Origin: Chloracidobacterium sp.
Lineage (GTDB): Bacteria > Acidobacteriota > Blastocatellia > Pyrinomonadales > Pyrinomonadaceae
Direction of reading: 5' to 3'
Assembly: GCA_016720705.1 (NCBI GenBank)
Contig: JADKKB010000007.1
Coordinates: 1,488,001 to 1,552,000 of the forward strand
DNA: 64,000 bases
The first letter of the stretch is position 1, and every line of letters begins with the position of its first letter. Below the pieces are notes generated by a model. It did no database searches, had not been told where the DNA came from, and was given only the letters and a program-made list of their open reading frames with translations. The position numbers and the translations under genes were made by a program. Below are positions 36,623-44,869 of this stretch, one piece after another.

Positions 36623-37813
36623 ATGAAACCGGCACTTAAAATACCTCGGGCCCTCGAGCTAGTTGAAGGCCAGCATCTAATTGGATCTTTCATCGGCGAC
36701 CCTGCTGGGCCGACGCTGATAGTCGTCGGCAGCATTCACGGTAATGAACCGGGTGGAGCCATAGCGCTTTTTAGCATCGCCGAAGACCTCTCGACACTCA
36801 CCGGCAAGATGCTCGGCCGTGTGTATTTCCTCGCCGGTAACACCAGGGCCTTCAATAGTCGTCAACGATTCATCGATCACGACCTAAATCGTGCCTGGAC
36901 GAGGCGAAATCTCTCTTCGAGGGGAGCGGAACACGTCGAATCAACATCCGAAGGACAAGAACTTCGTGAACTCGATAGTCTGATCGACAGCATATTGATA
37001 ACCGCCAAGGATGAGGTCTTTGTTATGGACCTGCATTCGACCTCGGCCACCGGCATTCCCTTCGCTACAGTTGGTGATACTCTACGCAATCGCAAATTTG
37101 CACAGCGATTTGGCGTAACCATTCTCTTAGGAATCGAGGAGCAACTCGAAGGCACTATGCTGGAGCATTTTAACAATCTTGGTGCGATCACGATCGGGTT
37201 CGAGGGTGGCTCGCACGATTCAGCCGAAACAGTCGAAAACCATCGGGCTCTGGTGTGGCTAGGTTTGGTCAATTCAGGGGTCTTAGACTTGTCTGAGGTT
37301 CCGGAGTTTCGCAGGATGGCAAATCGTCTTGCCGCGACCAATAATGGCACCCGCTTCGTCGAGGTGCGTCACCGCGAAGCTATCCGGCCCGAGGACGAAT
37401 TTGAGATGAATCCGGGATTCAACAATTTCGACATAATTACCAAAGGTATGGTCCTCGCAAAGAATAGATTCGGCGAGATTCGTGCCGTTGAATCCGGAAT
37501 GATACTGATGCCGCTGTACCAAAAGCTTGGCGAAGACGGCTTTTTTATTGGTCGTACGGTCGCTCCTTTCTGGCTCTGGCTCTCAGCGGTTTTGCGCAAG
37601 ACGCGGGTCCAGAATATTCTCCGCCACCTGCCGGGTGTAAAGGTGGACCCGGACGACAGCGAAACTTTGCATCTGAATACCGCATTAGCCAGATTTTTTC
37701 CGTTGCAGGTTAGCCATCTTCTTGGCTTTCGAAAACGTCGGTTGGAGGATCACCAACTTGTTGTTAGTCGGCGACGGTTCGATCTGCACGGCCCCTTCAC
37801 AAATAGGAGTTGA
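36623..37813 (+). CDS. Zinc hydrolase of the succinylglutamate desuccinylase/aspartoacylase family
   Basis: The 396-residue protein has the AstE/AspA zinc-site block GSIHGNEPGG (His and Glu ligands near residues 39-42), the DLNRAW segment and MDLHSTSATGIPF with the third ligand His. These enzymes hydrolyse N-acyl amino acids such as succinylglutamate or N-acetylaspartate; the substrate here is unknown. The C-terminal ~100 residues are less conserved. The next gene, a glutamate-cysteine-ligase-like enzyme, starts 5 bp later, so the pair may act on the same glutamate-type compound. A -24/-12 promoter precedes it. Confidence 0.82.
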   Translation: MKPALKIPRALELVEGQHLIGSFIGDPAGPTLIVVGSIHGNEPGGAIALFSIAEDLSTLTGKMLGRVYFLAGNTRAFNSRQRFIDHDLNRAWTRRNLSSRGAEHVESTSEGQELRELDSLIDSILITAKDEVFVMDLHSTSATGIPFATVGDTLRNRKFAQRFGVTILLGIEEQLEGTMLEHFNNLGAITIGFEGGSHDSAETVENHRALVWLGLVNSGVLDLSEVPEFRRMANRLAATNNGTRFVEVRHREAIRPEDEFEMNPGFNNFDIITKGMVLAKNRFGEIRAVESGMILMPLYQKLGEDGFFIGRTVAPFWLWLSAVLRKTRVQNILRHLPGVKVDPDDSETLHLNTALARFFPLQVSHLLGFRKRRLEDHQLVVSRRRFDLHGPFTNRS

Positions 37814-37818
37814 ATCCG

Positions 37819-39735
37819 ATGGGTGAGCACGACATCAAAACCGGTCACAATGAGGAACAAATGCGGGCATTTACACTGTCCGTTCTCAGCGATCTGCAGG
37901 CGTTTGAGTATATGTTCGACAATGGGCATTTCTCGGACGAAGTTTGCCGTATCGGTGCCGAGCAGGAGATGTTTCTCGTCGATTCAGCTATGCGGCCGAC
38001 CCCTCGGTCGCTCGATGTCATTGCGGATGCCGGCGATCCTCGCCTCACGACAGAGATCGGACTATTTAATCTAGAGGCCAATCTTTCCCCGCGTGAGTTT
38101 AAGGGCGACTGCCTGTCCTTGATGGAAAATGAACTGAAAGAACTACTGGGCATAGTTCGCAATGTGATGACCAAGTTTGGCGGAGGCGTGGTAATGGCCG
38201 GAATATTGCCCACGATCCAAAAGTCAGATCTGACGGTCAATAATCTGACTCCTCATCCGCGATATCACGAGATCGATCGAATAGTAACCGAACTGCACGG
38301 TGAAAATCGGATGATCCACATCAAAGGACTCGATGAACTGCAGTTAACACTCCAGAACACATACATCGAGTTTTGCAATACCAGTTTTCAGATCCATCTC
38401 CAGATCGCTCCGGGCGATTTCGTCCGGTACTACAACTGGGCTCAGGCACTATCGGCGCCCGTGCTTGCCGCGGCGGTCAATTCGCCATTGCTGCTAAATC
38501 ACCGATTGTGGCACGAAACGAGGATTGCGGTTTTCAAGCAATCGACCGATACGCGTTCGCTGACCCATAGACAGCGAAATCAAAAACCTAGAGTAAATTT
38601 CGGTGATGACTGGGTCAATAATTCCATTCTCGAAGTGCTGCGTGAAGACGTAGTGCGATACCGCATATTGCTGACCCAGGCCGTCGAAGAAAATTCGCTT
38701 GAAGTGCTCGCCGCCGGTGGCGTGCCGGAACTAAAGTCTTGGCGATTGCACAACGGTACGATCTGGCGTTGGAATAGACCCTGCTATGGCATCCTGGACG
38801 GCAAGCCCGGACTTCGGATCGAAGCACGTTATCTGCCTGCCGGGCCGACGGTCATCGATCAAATGGCAAACGCAGCATTCTTCCTCGGACTTTTGACGGA
38901 AATGCCGGAGGAGTTTGGCGACATTCGTGACTTTATGTCATTTGACGACGCCCGGACCAATTTTTACAACGCTGCGCGTTATGGATTGAAGGGCCAGATC
39001 CGCGGCCTCGACGGGCAAAGCAGGCGGATCGGCAGGATCATTCTCGAAGAACTTTTGCCGAGGGCGAGAAAAGGCCTCGCGAGGGCCAATGTCGACGAGG
39101 CGGATATTGGCCGATTGCTTGACGTGATCGAGCAAAGGGTCATCACAGAGCGGACCGGAGCACAATGGATGCTGGACTCTTACGAGTCAATGGGCTCGAA
39201 TTCAAAACCCACGGTAAAACTTAGAACAATAACCGCAACAATGAAATCACATCAGGACAATGACGATATTCCGGTCCATGAATGGGATCTCGCAGAAATC
39301 CCCGAGGGTTGCGAGTGGATCGACAGTTATCGAACTGTCGAACAATTTATGTCGGTCGATCTATACACCGTTCGCCCCGAGGATATCGTCGATCTCGCCG
39401 CCAGTCTGATGCATTGGCGCCACGTCAGACACGTTCCGGTAGAGGACGATTCCGGAAAGCTGATCGGCCTGGTGTCTCACCGTGATCTGCTCGAATTGAT
39501 CGCCCAGGGTAAATGCTCGACCGGCCAAACACTGGTTATCTCGGACGTGATGAAAACGGATATTATTTCGGTCACACCCGGAACCTCCTCGATCGATGCC
39601 CTTCAGCTAATGCGGGAAAAAAATGTGGGTTGCTTGCCGGTACTTGATGAGGGCCGTTTGGTGGGGTTGATCACCACCTACGACTTTCTTACGGTTTCGG
39701 CAAAATTACTCGAAGAGAGACTGAATGATACTTGA
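37819..39735 (+). CDS. GCS2-type carboxylate-amine ligase fused to a CBS pair
   Basis: The 638-residue protein has a glutamate-cysteine ligase (GCS2)-type domain in residues ~1-450: RIGAEQEMFLVD, LTTEIGLFNLEANLSP, NTSFQIHLQI and LRIEARYLPAGP correspond to ATP/Mg and substrate blocks. Residues ~505-638 are two CBS motifs (FMSVDLYTVRPEDIVDLAASLM and VMKTDIISVTPGTSSIDALQLM), which usually bind adenosine nucleotides. Such a fusion suggests allosteric control by energy state. The product is unknown; it need not be glutathione. ATG 37819 is used because AGGAG lies 9 bases upstream. Confidence 0.82.
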   Translation: MGEHDIKTGHNEEQMRAFTLSVLSDLQAFEYMFDNGHFSDEVCRIGAEQEMFLVDSAMRPTPRSLDVIADAGDPRLTTEIGLFNLEANLSPREFKGDCLSLMENELKELLGIVRNVMTKFGGGVVMAGILPTIQKSDLTVNNLTPHPRYHEIDRIVTELHGENRMIHIKGLDELQLTLQNTYIEFCNTSFQIHLQIAPGDFVRYYNWAQALSAPVLAAAVNSPLLLNHRLWHETRIAVFKQSTDTRSLTHRQRNQKPRVNFGDDWVNNSILEVLREDVVRYRILLTQAVEENSLEVLAAGGVPELKSWRLHNGTIWRWNRPCYGILDGKPGLRIEARYLPAGPTVIDQMANAAFFLGLLTEMPEEFGDIRDFMSFDDARTNFYNAARYGLKGQIRGLDGQSRRIGRIILEELLPRARKGLARANVDEADIGRLLDVIEQRVITERTGAQWMLDSYESMGSNSKPTVKLRTITATMKSHQDNDDIPVHEWDLAEIPEGCEWIDSYRTVEQFMSVDLYTVRPEDIVDLAASLMHWRHVRHVPVEDDSGKLIGLVSHRDLLELIAQGKCSTGQTLVISDVMKTDIISVTPGTSSIDALQLMREKNVGCLPVLDEGRLVGLITTYDFLTVSAKLLEERLNDT

Positions 39736-39815
39736 AAGTCGAATTGAGGTGACCATGACCGGTGCAGGGAGTGCGAGTATAGTTCCCGGCGCACCCTTTC
39801 GAAATTATCCGAACG

Positions 39816-39831
39816 CGCGAGAATTTTCACA
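39816..39831. promoter_or_regulatory. Proposed activator site (UAS)
   Basis: CGCGA-GAATTT-TCACA; its reverse complement has the TGTGA-N6-TCGCG form of the same set. It is 93 bp upstream of the σ54 promoter at 39925. Confidence 0.5.
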
Positions 39832-39924
39832 TAAAGCGGCGAATTGTCACGTTTCAGATCATTATTTTTTGATAAAAGCCTATAAAATGGGCGTTATTTG
39901 TTGCAATCGGTCCGACACCTATAT

Positions 39925-39940
39925 TGGAACGATAGTTGCA
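39925..39940 (+). promoter_or_regulatory. σ54 (-24/-12) promoter of Crp-type gene
   Basis: TGGAACG-ATAG-TTGCA, GG and GC correctly spaced; about 95 bases before the start codon at 40036. Confidence 0.55.
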
Positions 39941-40035
39941 AAACAAATTGCCGAAGGTCGTTAACTATCCTTTATCATAAAAACGGCCTTAATTCAGCGG
40001 ACTTAGCCTGACCTTGGGCTACGATGTAAATATAT

Positions 40036-40776
40036 ATGAAGGTCTTTCAAGACTTACGGATTCAACATAAGTGTAAAGATTGCGGTATTCGGGGAGATGG
40101 TTTCTTTTGTGACCTGCCCGAAACCGATCTCCGCTTATTTGAATCTATCAAGATAACCAAAGCTTGCCCAAAGGGGACAATGCTGTTTGTTGAGGGCCAA
40201 CCATCGACCGGAGTTTTCCTTCTCTGTCAGGGTAAGGTCAAAATATCGACCTGCTCACCTGACGGAAAGGTAATAATACTAGGCATTGCCGAACCCGGAC
40301 AAATGATCGGTTTGAGTTCCGTGATAAATGGCGTAGAGCACGAGACTTCGGCCGAAACACTTGAAATGTGTCAGGTCGATTACATCAAGACCGATGATCT
40401 GATGCACTTGATCCAAAACAATCCGCAAGCTTGCCTTAATGCTGCTAAACAACTCAGTCGCGATTACCATACGGCGTACGTACAGATCTGTGCCCTTGGG
40501 CTATCAGATTCGGTTACTGATAAATTGGCAAAGCTCTTCCTCAGTTGGAGCGGAAATGGGACAGGCGGTGATGGCCGTGTCCAGCTCAAAAATTTCTTTA
40601 CGCATGAGGAGATCGCCGAGATGATTGGCGCCTCACGCGAAACCGTTACCAGAGCACTCAGATATTTCAGAGAACGTGAACTCGTGACTCTCAAGGGGTC
40701 AGATCTGGTCATCCACGACCGGAGGCGGCTTAAAGAAGTTATCGGCACTCGCGGCGGCTATCGAACTGATATGTGA
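40036..40776 (+). CDS. Crp/Fnr family transcription regulator
   Basis: The 246-residue protein has a cyclic-nucleotide-type sensor domain (residues ~30-150) and a winged HTH. The recognition helix reads GASRETVTRALRYF: Arg-Glu-x3-Arg is the CRP pattern that reads TGTGA, not the FNR pattern. In the phosphate-binding cassette the CRP Arg is replaced (GVEHETSAE), so cAMP binding is doubtful. N-terminal Cys residues (CKDCG, and one more at residue ~25) could bind an Fe-S cluster. TGTGA-N6-TCACA boxes occur before several genes here. Its own promoter is of σ54 type. Confidence 0.86.
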   Translation: MKVFQDLRIQHKCKDCGIRGDGFFCDLPETDLRLFESIKITKACPKGTMLFVEGQPSTGVFLLCQGKVKISTCSPDGKVIILGIAEPGQMIGLSSVINGVEHETSAETLEMCQVDYIKTDDLMHLIQNNPQACLNAAKQLSRDYHTAYVQICALGLSDSVTDKLAKLFLSWSGNGTGGDGRVQLKNFFTHEEIAEMIGASRETVTRALRYFRERELVTLKGSDLVIHDRRRLKEVIGTRGGYRTDM

Positions 40777-40787
40777 CGTGCGTCACA
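40772..40787. promoter_or_regulatory. Crp-type box before the cyclic-nucleotide-domain gene
   Basis: TGTGA-CGTGCG-TCACA, perfect CRP half-sites. It overlaps the stop codon of the Crp-type gene and lies about 80 bp before the 40868 start. Confidence 0.7.
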
Positions 40788-40867
40788 ATCGGATGTGACA
40801 ATTGTCCTATACCTCTAATACACCGGTGTGACATATTTGCTCTGGGCATCATCGCCAAGGAGCACTT

Positions 40868-41326
40868 ATGTCATCCGACAAAAATTCGGGACATAGCTTT
40901 TTTGATTTTCCATTTTCCGGCTCAGAGTTTCTGGGCCGGTTATCACCCTCCGACCGTCAAGCATTTGACTCACTTAGGTGTCGTAAACACTTTTCCAAAG
41001 ATGACGAGATATTCAGCATCGGACAGATGCCCGAATTCCTCTATGTACTCAACCGCGGACAGGTAGCATTAATGCACCATAGTTCCGTAATCGATGCGAC
41101 GTTCACATCGCCAAACGGCGCGGAAAAGATATTTGGCGCCGTCGAGGCGTTTTCTGCATACCCCTTCGATTCGACGCTTAAGGCAATGGGTCCGTGTGAA
41201 TTTGATGTGGTCGATAAGTCCCGCTTCTTCGATTTCCTTTTGCGCCAACCATCAGCGTGTCTGCAAATGACAATCATGATCAGCGAGCGGTATCAGCAAT
41301 CAGTAGTAATACTTGACTCAAACTAA
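40868..41326 (+). CDS. Stand-alone cyclic-nucleotide-binding-domain protein
   Basis: The 152-residue protein is a single Crp-like sensor domain (FLGRLSPSDRQAFDSL, FSIGQMPEFLYVLNRGQVAL, IFGAVEAFSAYPFDSTLKA) and stops where the HTH of a Crp protein would begin. It therefore cannot bind DNA by that route and may act as a ligand sensor, partner or antagonist of the Crp-type regulator 90 bp upstream. A perfect CRP box lies between the two. The cAMP-contact Arg is not evident. Confidence 0.72.
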   Translation: MSSDKNSGHSFFDFPFSGSEFLGRLSPSDRQAFDSLRCRKHFSKDDEIFSIGQMPEFLYVLNRGQVALMHHSSVIDATFTSPNGAEKIFGAVEAFSAYPFDSTLKAMGPCEFDVVDKSRFFDFLLRQPSACLQMTIMISERYQQSVVILDSN

Positions 41327-41369
41327 GCACACTGAACTTGCAGAAAAAAAGTAAAAAAAAAGACCGTAT

Positions 41370-41385
41370 TGTGACCGCGCTCACA
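41370..41385. promoter_or_regulatory. Crp-type box before decaheme cytochrome gene
   Basis: TGTGA-CCGCGC-TCACA, perfect half-sites, 82 bp before the start at 41468. TATACAT at about 41400 could be its -10 element. Confidence 0.7.
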
Positions 41386-41467
41386 TCACTGACGATCGTT
41401 ATACATTAATCTAGTCCCACGATAAGGCGTGTCACGTCTTTTCCCCATATTTTCGGAGGCAACTTTT

Positions 41468-42499
41468 ATGGCTTCAGCTAAAAAAATCAAGATCGGCCTA
41501 CTTACAGGATTTGCATTACTTGCAATGGCGTGGGCGGTCTCAGGAACATATTCAACAATATCCACCGGCACGATGGCCGGTGAGCTCGATCAGGGCCCGC
41601 CACAGGCCGCTGCTTCAGCGGACGATTTCGTCGGTAGTGAGACTTGCAAGGCCTGTCACGAAGATCAATTCAAGAGCTTCGCGGGAACCAAGCACGCCAA
41701 ACTTGCTGAAGTAAAAAGCTGGAAGGACAAAGCCCAAGGATGCGAATCCTGCCACGGTAGCGGAAAACTACACGTCGAGGGCGGCGGCGATAAGACAAAG
41801 ATCATTACATTCAAGGGCAAGAATTCAAAACAAATATCGGAAACATGCCTGACTTGCCACTCAGGTGCCGAATCGCACAATAATTTTAGACGCGGCGAGC
41901 ATTGGCGTAATGACGTTGGTTGCACCGACTGCCATTCGTCACACGGTACAGAATTTAAGAATGGCCACGCCGCTTCGGTCACGAACATCGGCGAAACCAC
42001 ATTGCAGAATCCCGGCATCGCCAATATCGCAATGTTAAAACGCAGTGAGCCCCAACTTTGTATGGGTTGCCACACTGAGACAAAATCACAGTTCTCCAAA
42101 CCGTTTCATCATAAAGTTTTGGAAGGCATAATGAAGTGTACGGATTGCCACAATGCTCACGGCGGTTTCGAATCGAAACAGACCAAACTCTCCGTCGGAG
42201 CAGACTCAGCCTGCATCAAGTGCCACGGTGACAAGCAGGGCCCGTTCACCTTTGAACATGCCCCGCTCAAGACCGAAGGTTGTGCAGCCTGCCATACACC
42301 TCACGGCTCAAGCAATCCTAAGCTACTTACGCGAAATTCAGTTCGCCAGCTTTGCATTGAATGCCACAGTAGTATTTCGGACCAAGGAGCACCGGGTGTT
42401 CCGTCGTTCCACAATCAGTCGACCGTTCGGTATTTAAGCTGCACGGTTTGTCATACGACAATCCATGGATCAAATTCGAGCAACGTTTTCTTTAAGTAG
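41468..42499 (+). CDS. Decaheme c-type cytochrome (DmsE/MtrA-like)
   Basis: The 343-residue periplasmic protein has an N-terminal signal anchor (about residues 6-27) and ten CxxCH haem motifs, from CKACH at about residue 63 to CTVCH near the end. Count, size and spacing fit the DmsE/MtrA type, which sits inside an outer-membrane barrel and passes electrons outward. The MtrB-like barrel gene follows after 23 bp, which supports this. I chose ATG 41468 (GGAGG upstream). A perfect CRP box precedes the gene. Confidence 0.88.
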   Translation: MASAKKIKIGLLTGFALLAMAWAVSGTYSTISTGTMAGELDQGPPQAAASADDFVGSETCKACHEDQFKSFAGTKHAKLAEVKSWKDKAQGCESCHGSGKLHVEGGGDKTKIITFKGKNSKQISETCLTCHSGAESHNNFRRGEHWRNDVGCTDCHSSHGTEFKNGHAASVTNIGETTLQNPGIANIAMLKRSEPQLCMGCHTETKSQFSKPFHHKVLEGIMKCTDCHNAHGGFESKQTKLSVGADSACIKCHGDKQGPFTFEHAPLKTEGCAACHTPHGSSNPKLLTRNSVRQLCIECHSSISDQGAPGVPSFHNQSTVRYLSCTVCHTTIHGSNSSNVFFK

Positions 42500-42522
42500 T
42501 CGATGAATGAGAGGACACTTAT

Positions 42523-44616
42523 ATGTTTGACAGTACACAAATAAAAAAAGGTACCGGCGGATATGGCAGAATCTTATTCTTCGGTCTAATGGCTACGCTA
42601 TGTTTAGCGTTTATTAATTCAACTGCGGCGGCCCAGACGGCCGCCACCACCCCCCCGGCTAACGAAGAAGTTATCTGGAAGGGTTACAAGCTTGTCTCGA
42701 CCGTCGAGGCCGGATGGCGTTTTCGCAGAGTCAGCGGTAGCGAACTAAAATACCGCAGCGATCTCAACTACAAGCAGGGAATGCGGTCATTTGACACAAA
42801 TATTGTTCTTGAAAGTGAAAGCGGAAAGGGCAAGTATTTTGACTCGTTGCTGATAAGTAACTCTGGTTGGGGAGCAGATCCGCAGGGCTTTACCCGCGTC
42901 AATCTCGACAAGATCGGAATCTACAAGTTCAACGCAAATGTTCGCCGGGTATCATATTTTAACAACTTGTCGAACCATGTATTGGGCCAACACACCTCGA
43001 ATACCACGAATACATCCGGCGACTTTGATCTATCGGTGTTGCCGCAAAATGAAAAGATAAGATTTAATTTCGGAATGTCGTTTAACGACTATCGCGGCCC
43101 CGGCGTTTATACGATCAGAGCCTTCAGTGATGAGTTTCCGGTAGATAGCTTTACTAGAAATAAATCTACCGATTTTCGCGGTGGCATCGAGGGAAAACTT
43201 CTCGGTTTCGATCTGGGTTTGACCCAGGGCTTCCGTTTCTTTAAGGATCGATCTGACTACAGCATTACTAGCACCAACCTTGGTAATAACCCAACCAATA
43301 ATGCTAGGTTGACGAGTTTTAGCCGTATCTTCCCGACGGATGGCAATTCATATTACACAGCTCTCAGTGCTCATCGAACCTTTGCTGAAAAGCTCGATTT
43401 CACTGGAAAGTTTATTTACACATCGACCGACAGCGATATGTCGATGACCGAAAAGATTATCGGGCGTGATAATTCGAACAACATTATCGACCTTGATAAT
43501 TTCACGATCATGGCAAAGAACAGGCGTATTCAAAAACGCGCTGATTTTGGCTTGACGTATCGGGCAACTGACAATTTCCGCATCTCAAATACTTTTAGCT
43601 TTGATACCTTTACCATCAATGGTGGCAACGGGCTCGAAGAGGCGGTTACACGACGCACCAGTGCCGGTAACCCGCTCGCATCGACTTTTACAAAGTCGGC
43701 TGCGTATCGAGTAAATGACTTCACTAGGTATGTAAACACGATCGAGGGTGACTACCAATTTAGCAATATCGTCAGTCTGCATCTCGGTTATCGATATGCA
43801 CACCGCAGTATCAACGTCACGGGCTTTGGAATTACTCTAACGTCGGCCCCATCGCCGACTAATCCAGCATTCATAGCCGAGACGGAAACTAATAGCACGA
43901 ATGCATTTATTGCCGGAATGAAGATCAAACCGGTAAAAAACTGGGTCATCTTTTGGGATGTTGAAAAAGGCTCGGCAGACAACGTGTTCTCGAGACTCGA
44001 AAATTACAAATATACTAATTTCCGCGTCCGTACGCGTGCAACATTCAACAAGTTCGCACTCAATCTATCCGCGATCTCAAAGGACAATTCGAACCCGACC
44101 GAGACGGCAACAACACCGCCGCTTCCGTTTGGAACGAATATCAAGAACCGATTCTATACCGGCAGTGTCGATTGGAACCCGATCCGCGAATTGTCGATCA
44201 GCACCGGATATACGTATAACCATTTGACTGCGGTCACGCCGATACTTGTCCCGCTTACAGGCGGTCTATTTCTCCGTACCAGCGAGTATTATATGCGTGA
44301 TCATTATGGCTTCTTTGATGTCTCGGCAAAACCGATGAAGAGGGTGTCGTTGTATGCCAGCTATCGCATAAGCCGCGACAAGGGTCAAGGAACTCGCGTC
44401 GCTCAGATCGCGCAGGACATCGTTACGTCATACCCGATGCAGATGCAATCACCCGAGTTCCGCGTCGCCTTTAAGATCACCCGTAATGTTGATTGGAACC
44501 TCGGATATCAATACTACAACTATAGGGACTCGCAGACCCCGACGCTCAATTATCGGGCTCATTTACCTTACACGTCTTTGCGAATCTATTTTGGAGGCGG
44601 AGCCGCTGACCGCTAA
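42523..44616 (+). CDS. MtrB/PioB-like outer-membrane beta-barrel
   Basis: The 697-residue protein has a signal peptide (residues ~17-38, ending AAAQ) and long amphipathic beta-strand alternation through the whole mature part, with aromatic strand ends and a last strand LPYTSLRIYFGGG. In the MtrCAB/PioAB type the barrel encloses an MtrA-type decaheme cytochrome to cross the outer membrane. The N-terminal CXXC found in many MtrB proteins is absent. The adjacent decaheme gene supports the call; no clear surface MtrC-type cytochrome lies next to it. Confidence 0.78.
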   Translation: MFDSTQIKKGTGGYGRILFFGLMATLCLAFINSTAAAQTAATTPPANEEVIWKGYKLVSTVEAGWRFRRVSGSELKYRSDLNYKQGMRSFDTNIVLESESGKGKYFDSLLISNSGWGADPQGFTRVNLDKIGIYKFNANVRRVSYFNNLSNHVLGQHTSNTTNTSGDFDLSVLPQNEKIRFNFGMSFNDYRGPGVYTIRAFSDEFPVDSFTRNKSTDFRGGIEGKLLGFDLGLTQGFRFFKDRSDYSITSTNLGNNPTNNARLTSFSRIFPTDGNSYYTALSAHRTFAEKLDFTGKFIYTSTDSDMSMTEKIIGRDNSNNIIDLDNFTIMAKNRRIQKRADFGLTYRATDNFRISNTFSFDTFTINGGNGLEEAVTRRTSAGNPLASTFTKSAAYRVNDFTRYVNTIEGDYQFSNIVSLHLGYRYAHRSINVTGFGITLTSAPSPTNPAFIAETETNSTNAFIAGMKIKPVKNWVIFWDVEKGSADNVFSRLENYKYTNFRVRTRATFNKFALNLSAISKDNSNPTETATTPPLPFGTNIKNRFYTGSVDWNPIRELSISTGYTYNHLTAVTPILVPLTGGLFLRTSEYYMRDHYGFFDVSAKPMKRVSLYASYRISRDKGQGTRVAQIAQDIVTSYPMQMQSPEFRVAFKITRNVDWNLGYQYYNYRDSQTPTLNYRAHLPYTSLRIYFGGGAADR

Positions 44617-44644
44617 AAAGACATAAGATCCCCAAAGACTTGAC

Positions 44645-44684
44645 GCCGGTGAGGTGCCCTCCCCTCGCCGGCATCATTTTTTTT
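44645..44684 (+). terminator. Rho-independent terminator of decaheme/barrel operon
   Basis: A 10-bp stem with one G-T pair (arms 44645-44654 and 44663-44672), then a run of eight T at 44677-44684. Confidence 0.88.
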
Positions 44685-44720
44685 CGCTAGAGCTCAAAAT
44701 CCGAAACGACCGTGGGCAAA

Positions 44721-44736
44721 TGTGATAATGGTCACG
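44721..44736. promoter_or_regulatory. Crp-type box before nonaheme cytochrome b gene
   Basis: TGTGA-TAATGG-TCACG, one mismatch to the CRP palindrome; about 134 bp before the start at 44870. Confidence 0.55.
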
Positions 44737-44869
44737 GTTAATGATTGACTAAAGACTAATAATAACTTGGGAGGTATCTGCAATATTTAATGTATTATTG
44801 TTCTGATATACATCCTTTCAGTCAAACTCACATTTGCGAGGTACCGGCGAGCGTGCCAGGGCTAATACT

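Larger units (their letters stand above)
39736..40035. other. Gene-free 300-bp leader of the Crp-type gene
   Basis: No plausible gene. It holds the upstream repeat at 39816, a second shorter repeat (GGCGA-ATTG-TCACG, 39838-39851) two helix turns away, and the σ54 promoter at 39925. Confidence 0.55.

Noticed and set aside
39725..39964. 79-codon plus-strand frame before the Crp-type gene
   Set aside because: Overlaps the end of the ligase gene and the σ54 promoter; no family resemblance and no ribosome site.
40481..40500. TACGTA-containing sequence inside the Crp-type gene as a third parS-like site
   Set aside because: Only the centre matches; the flanks differ and it is within coding sequence.
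44766..44785. TTGGGAGG...TGCAA as a σ54 promoter before the nonaheme cytochrome b gene
   Set aside because: GG to GC spacing is 9 instead of 10 bases, which normally abolishes σ54 recognition.
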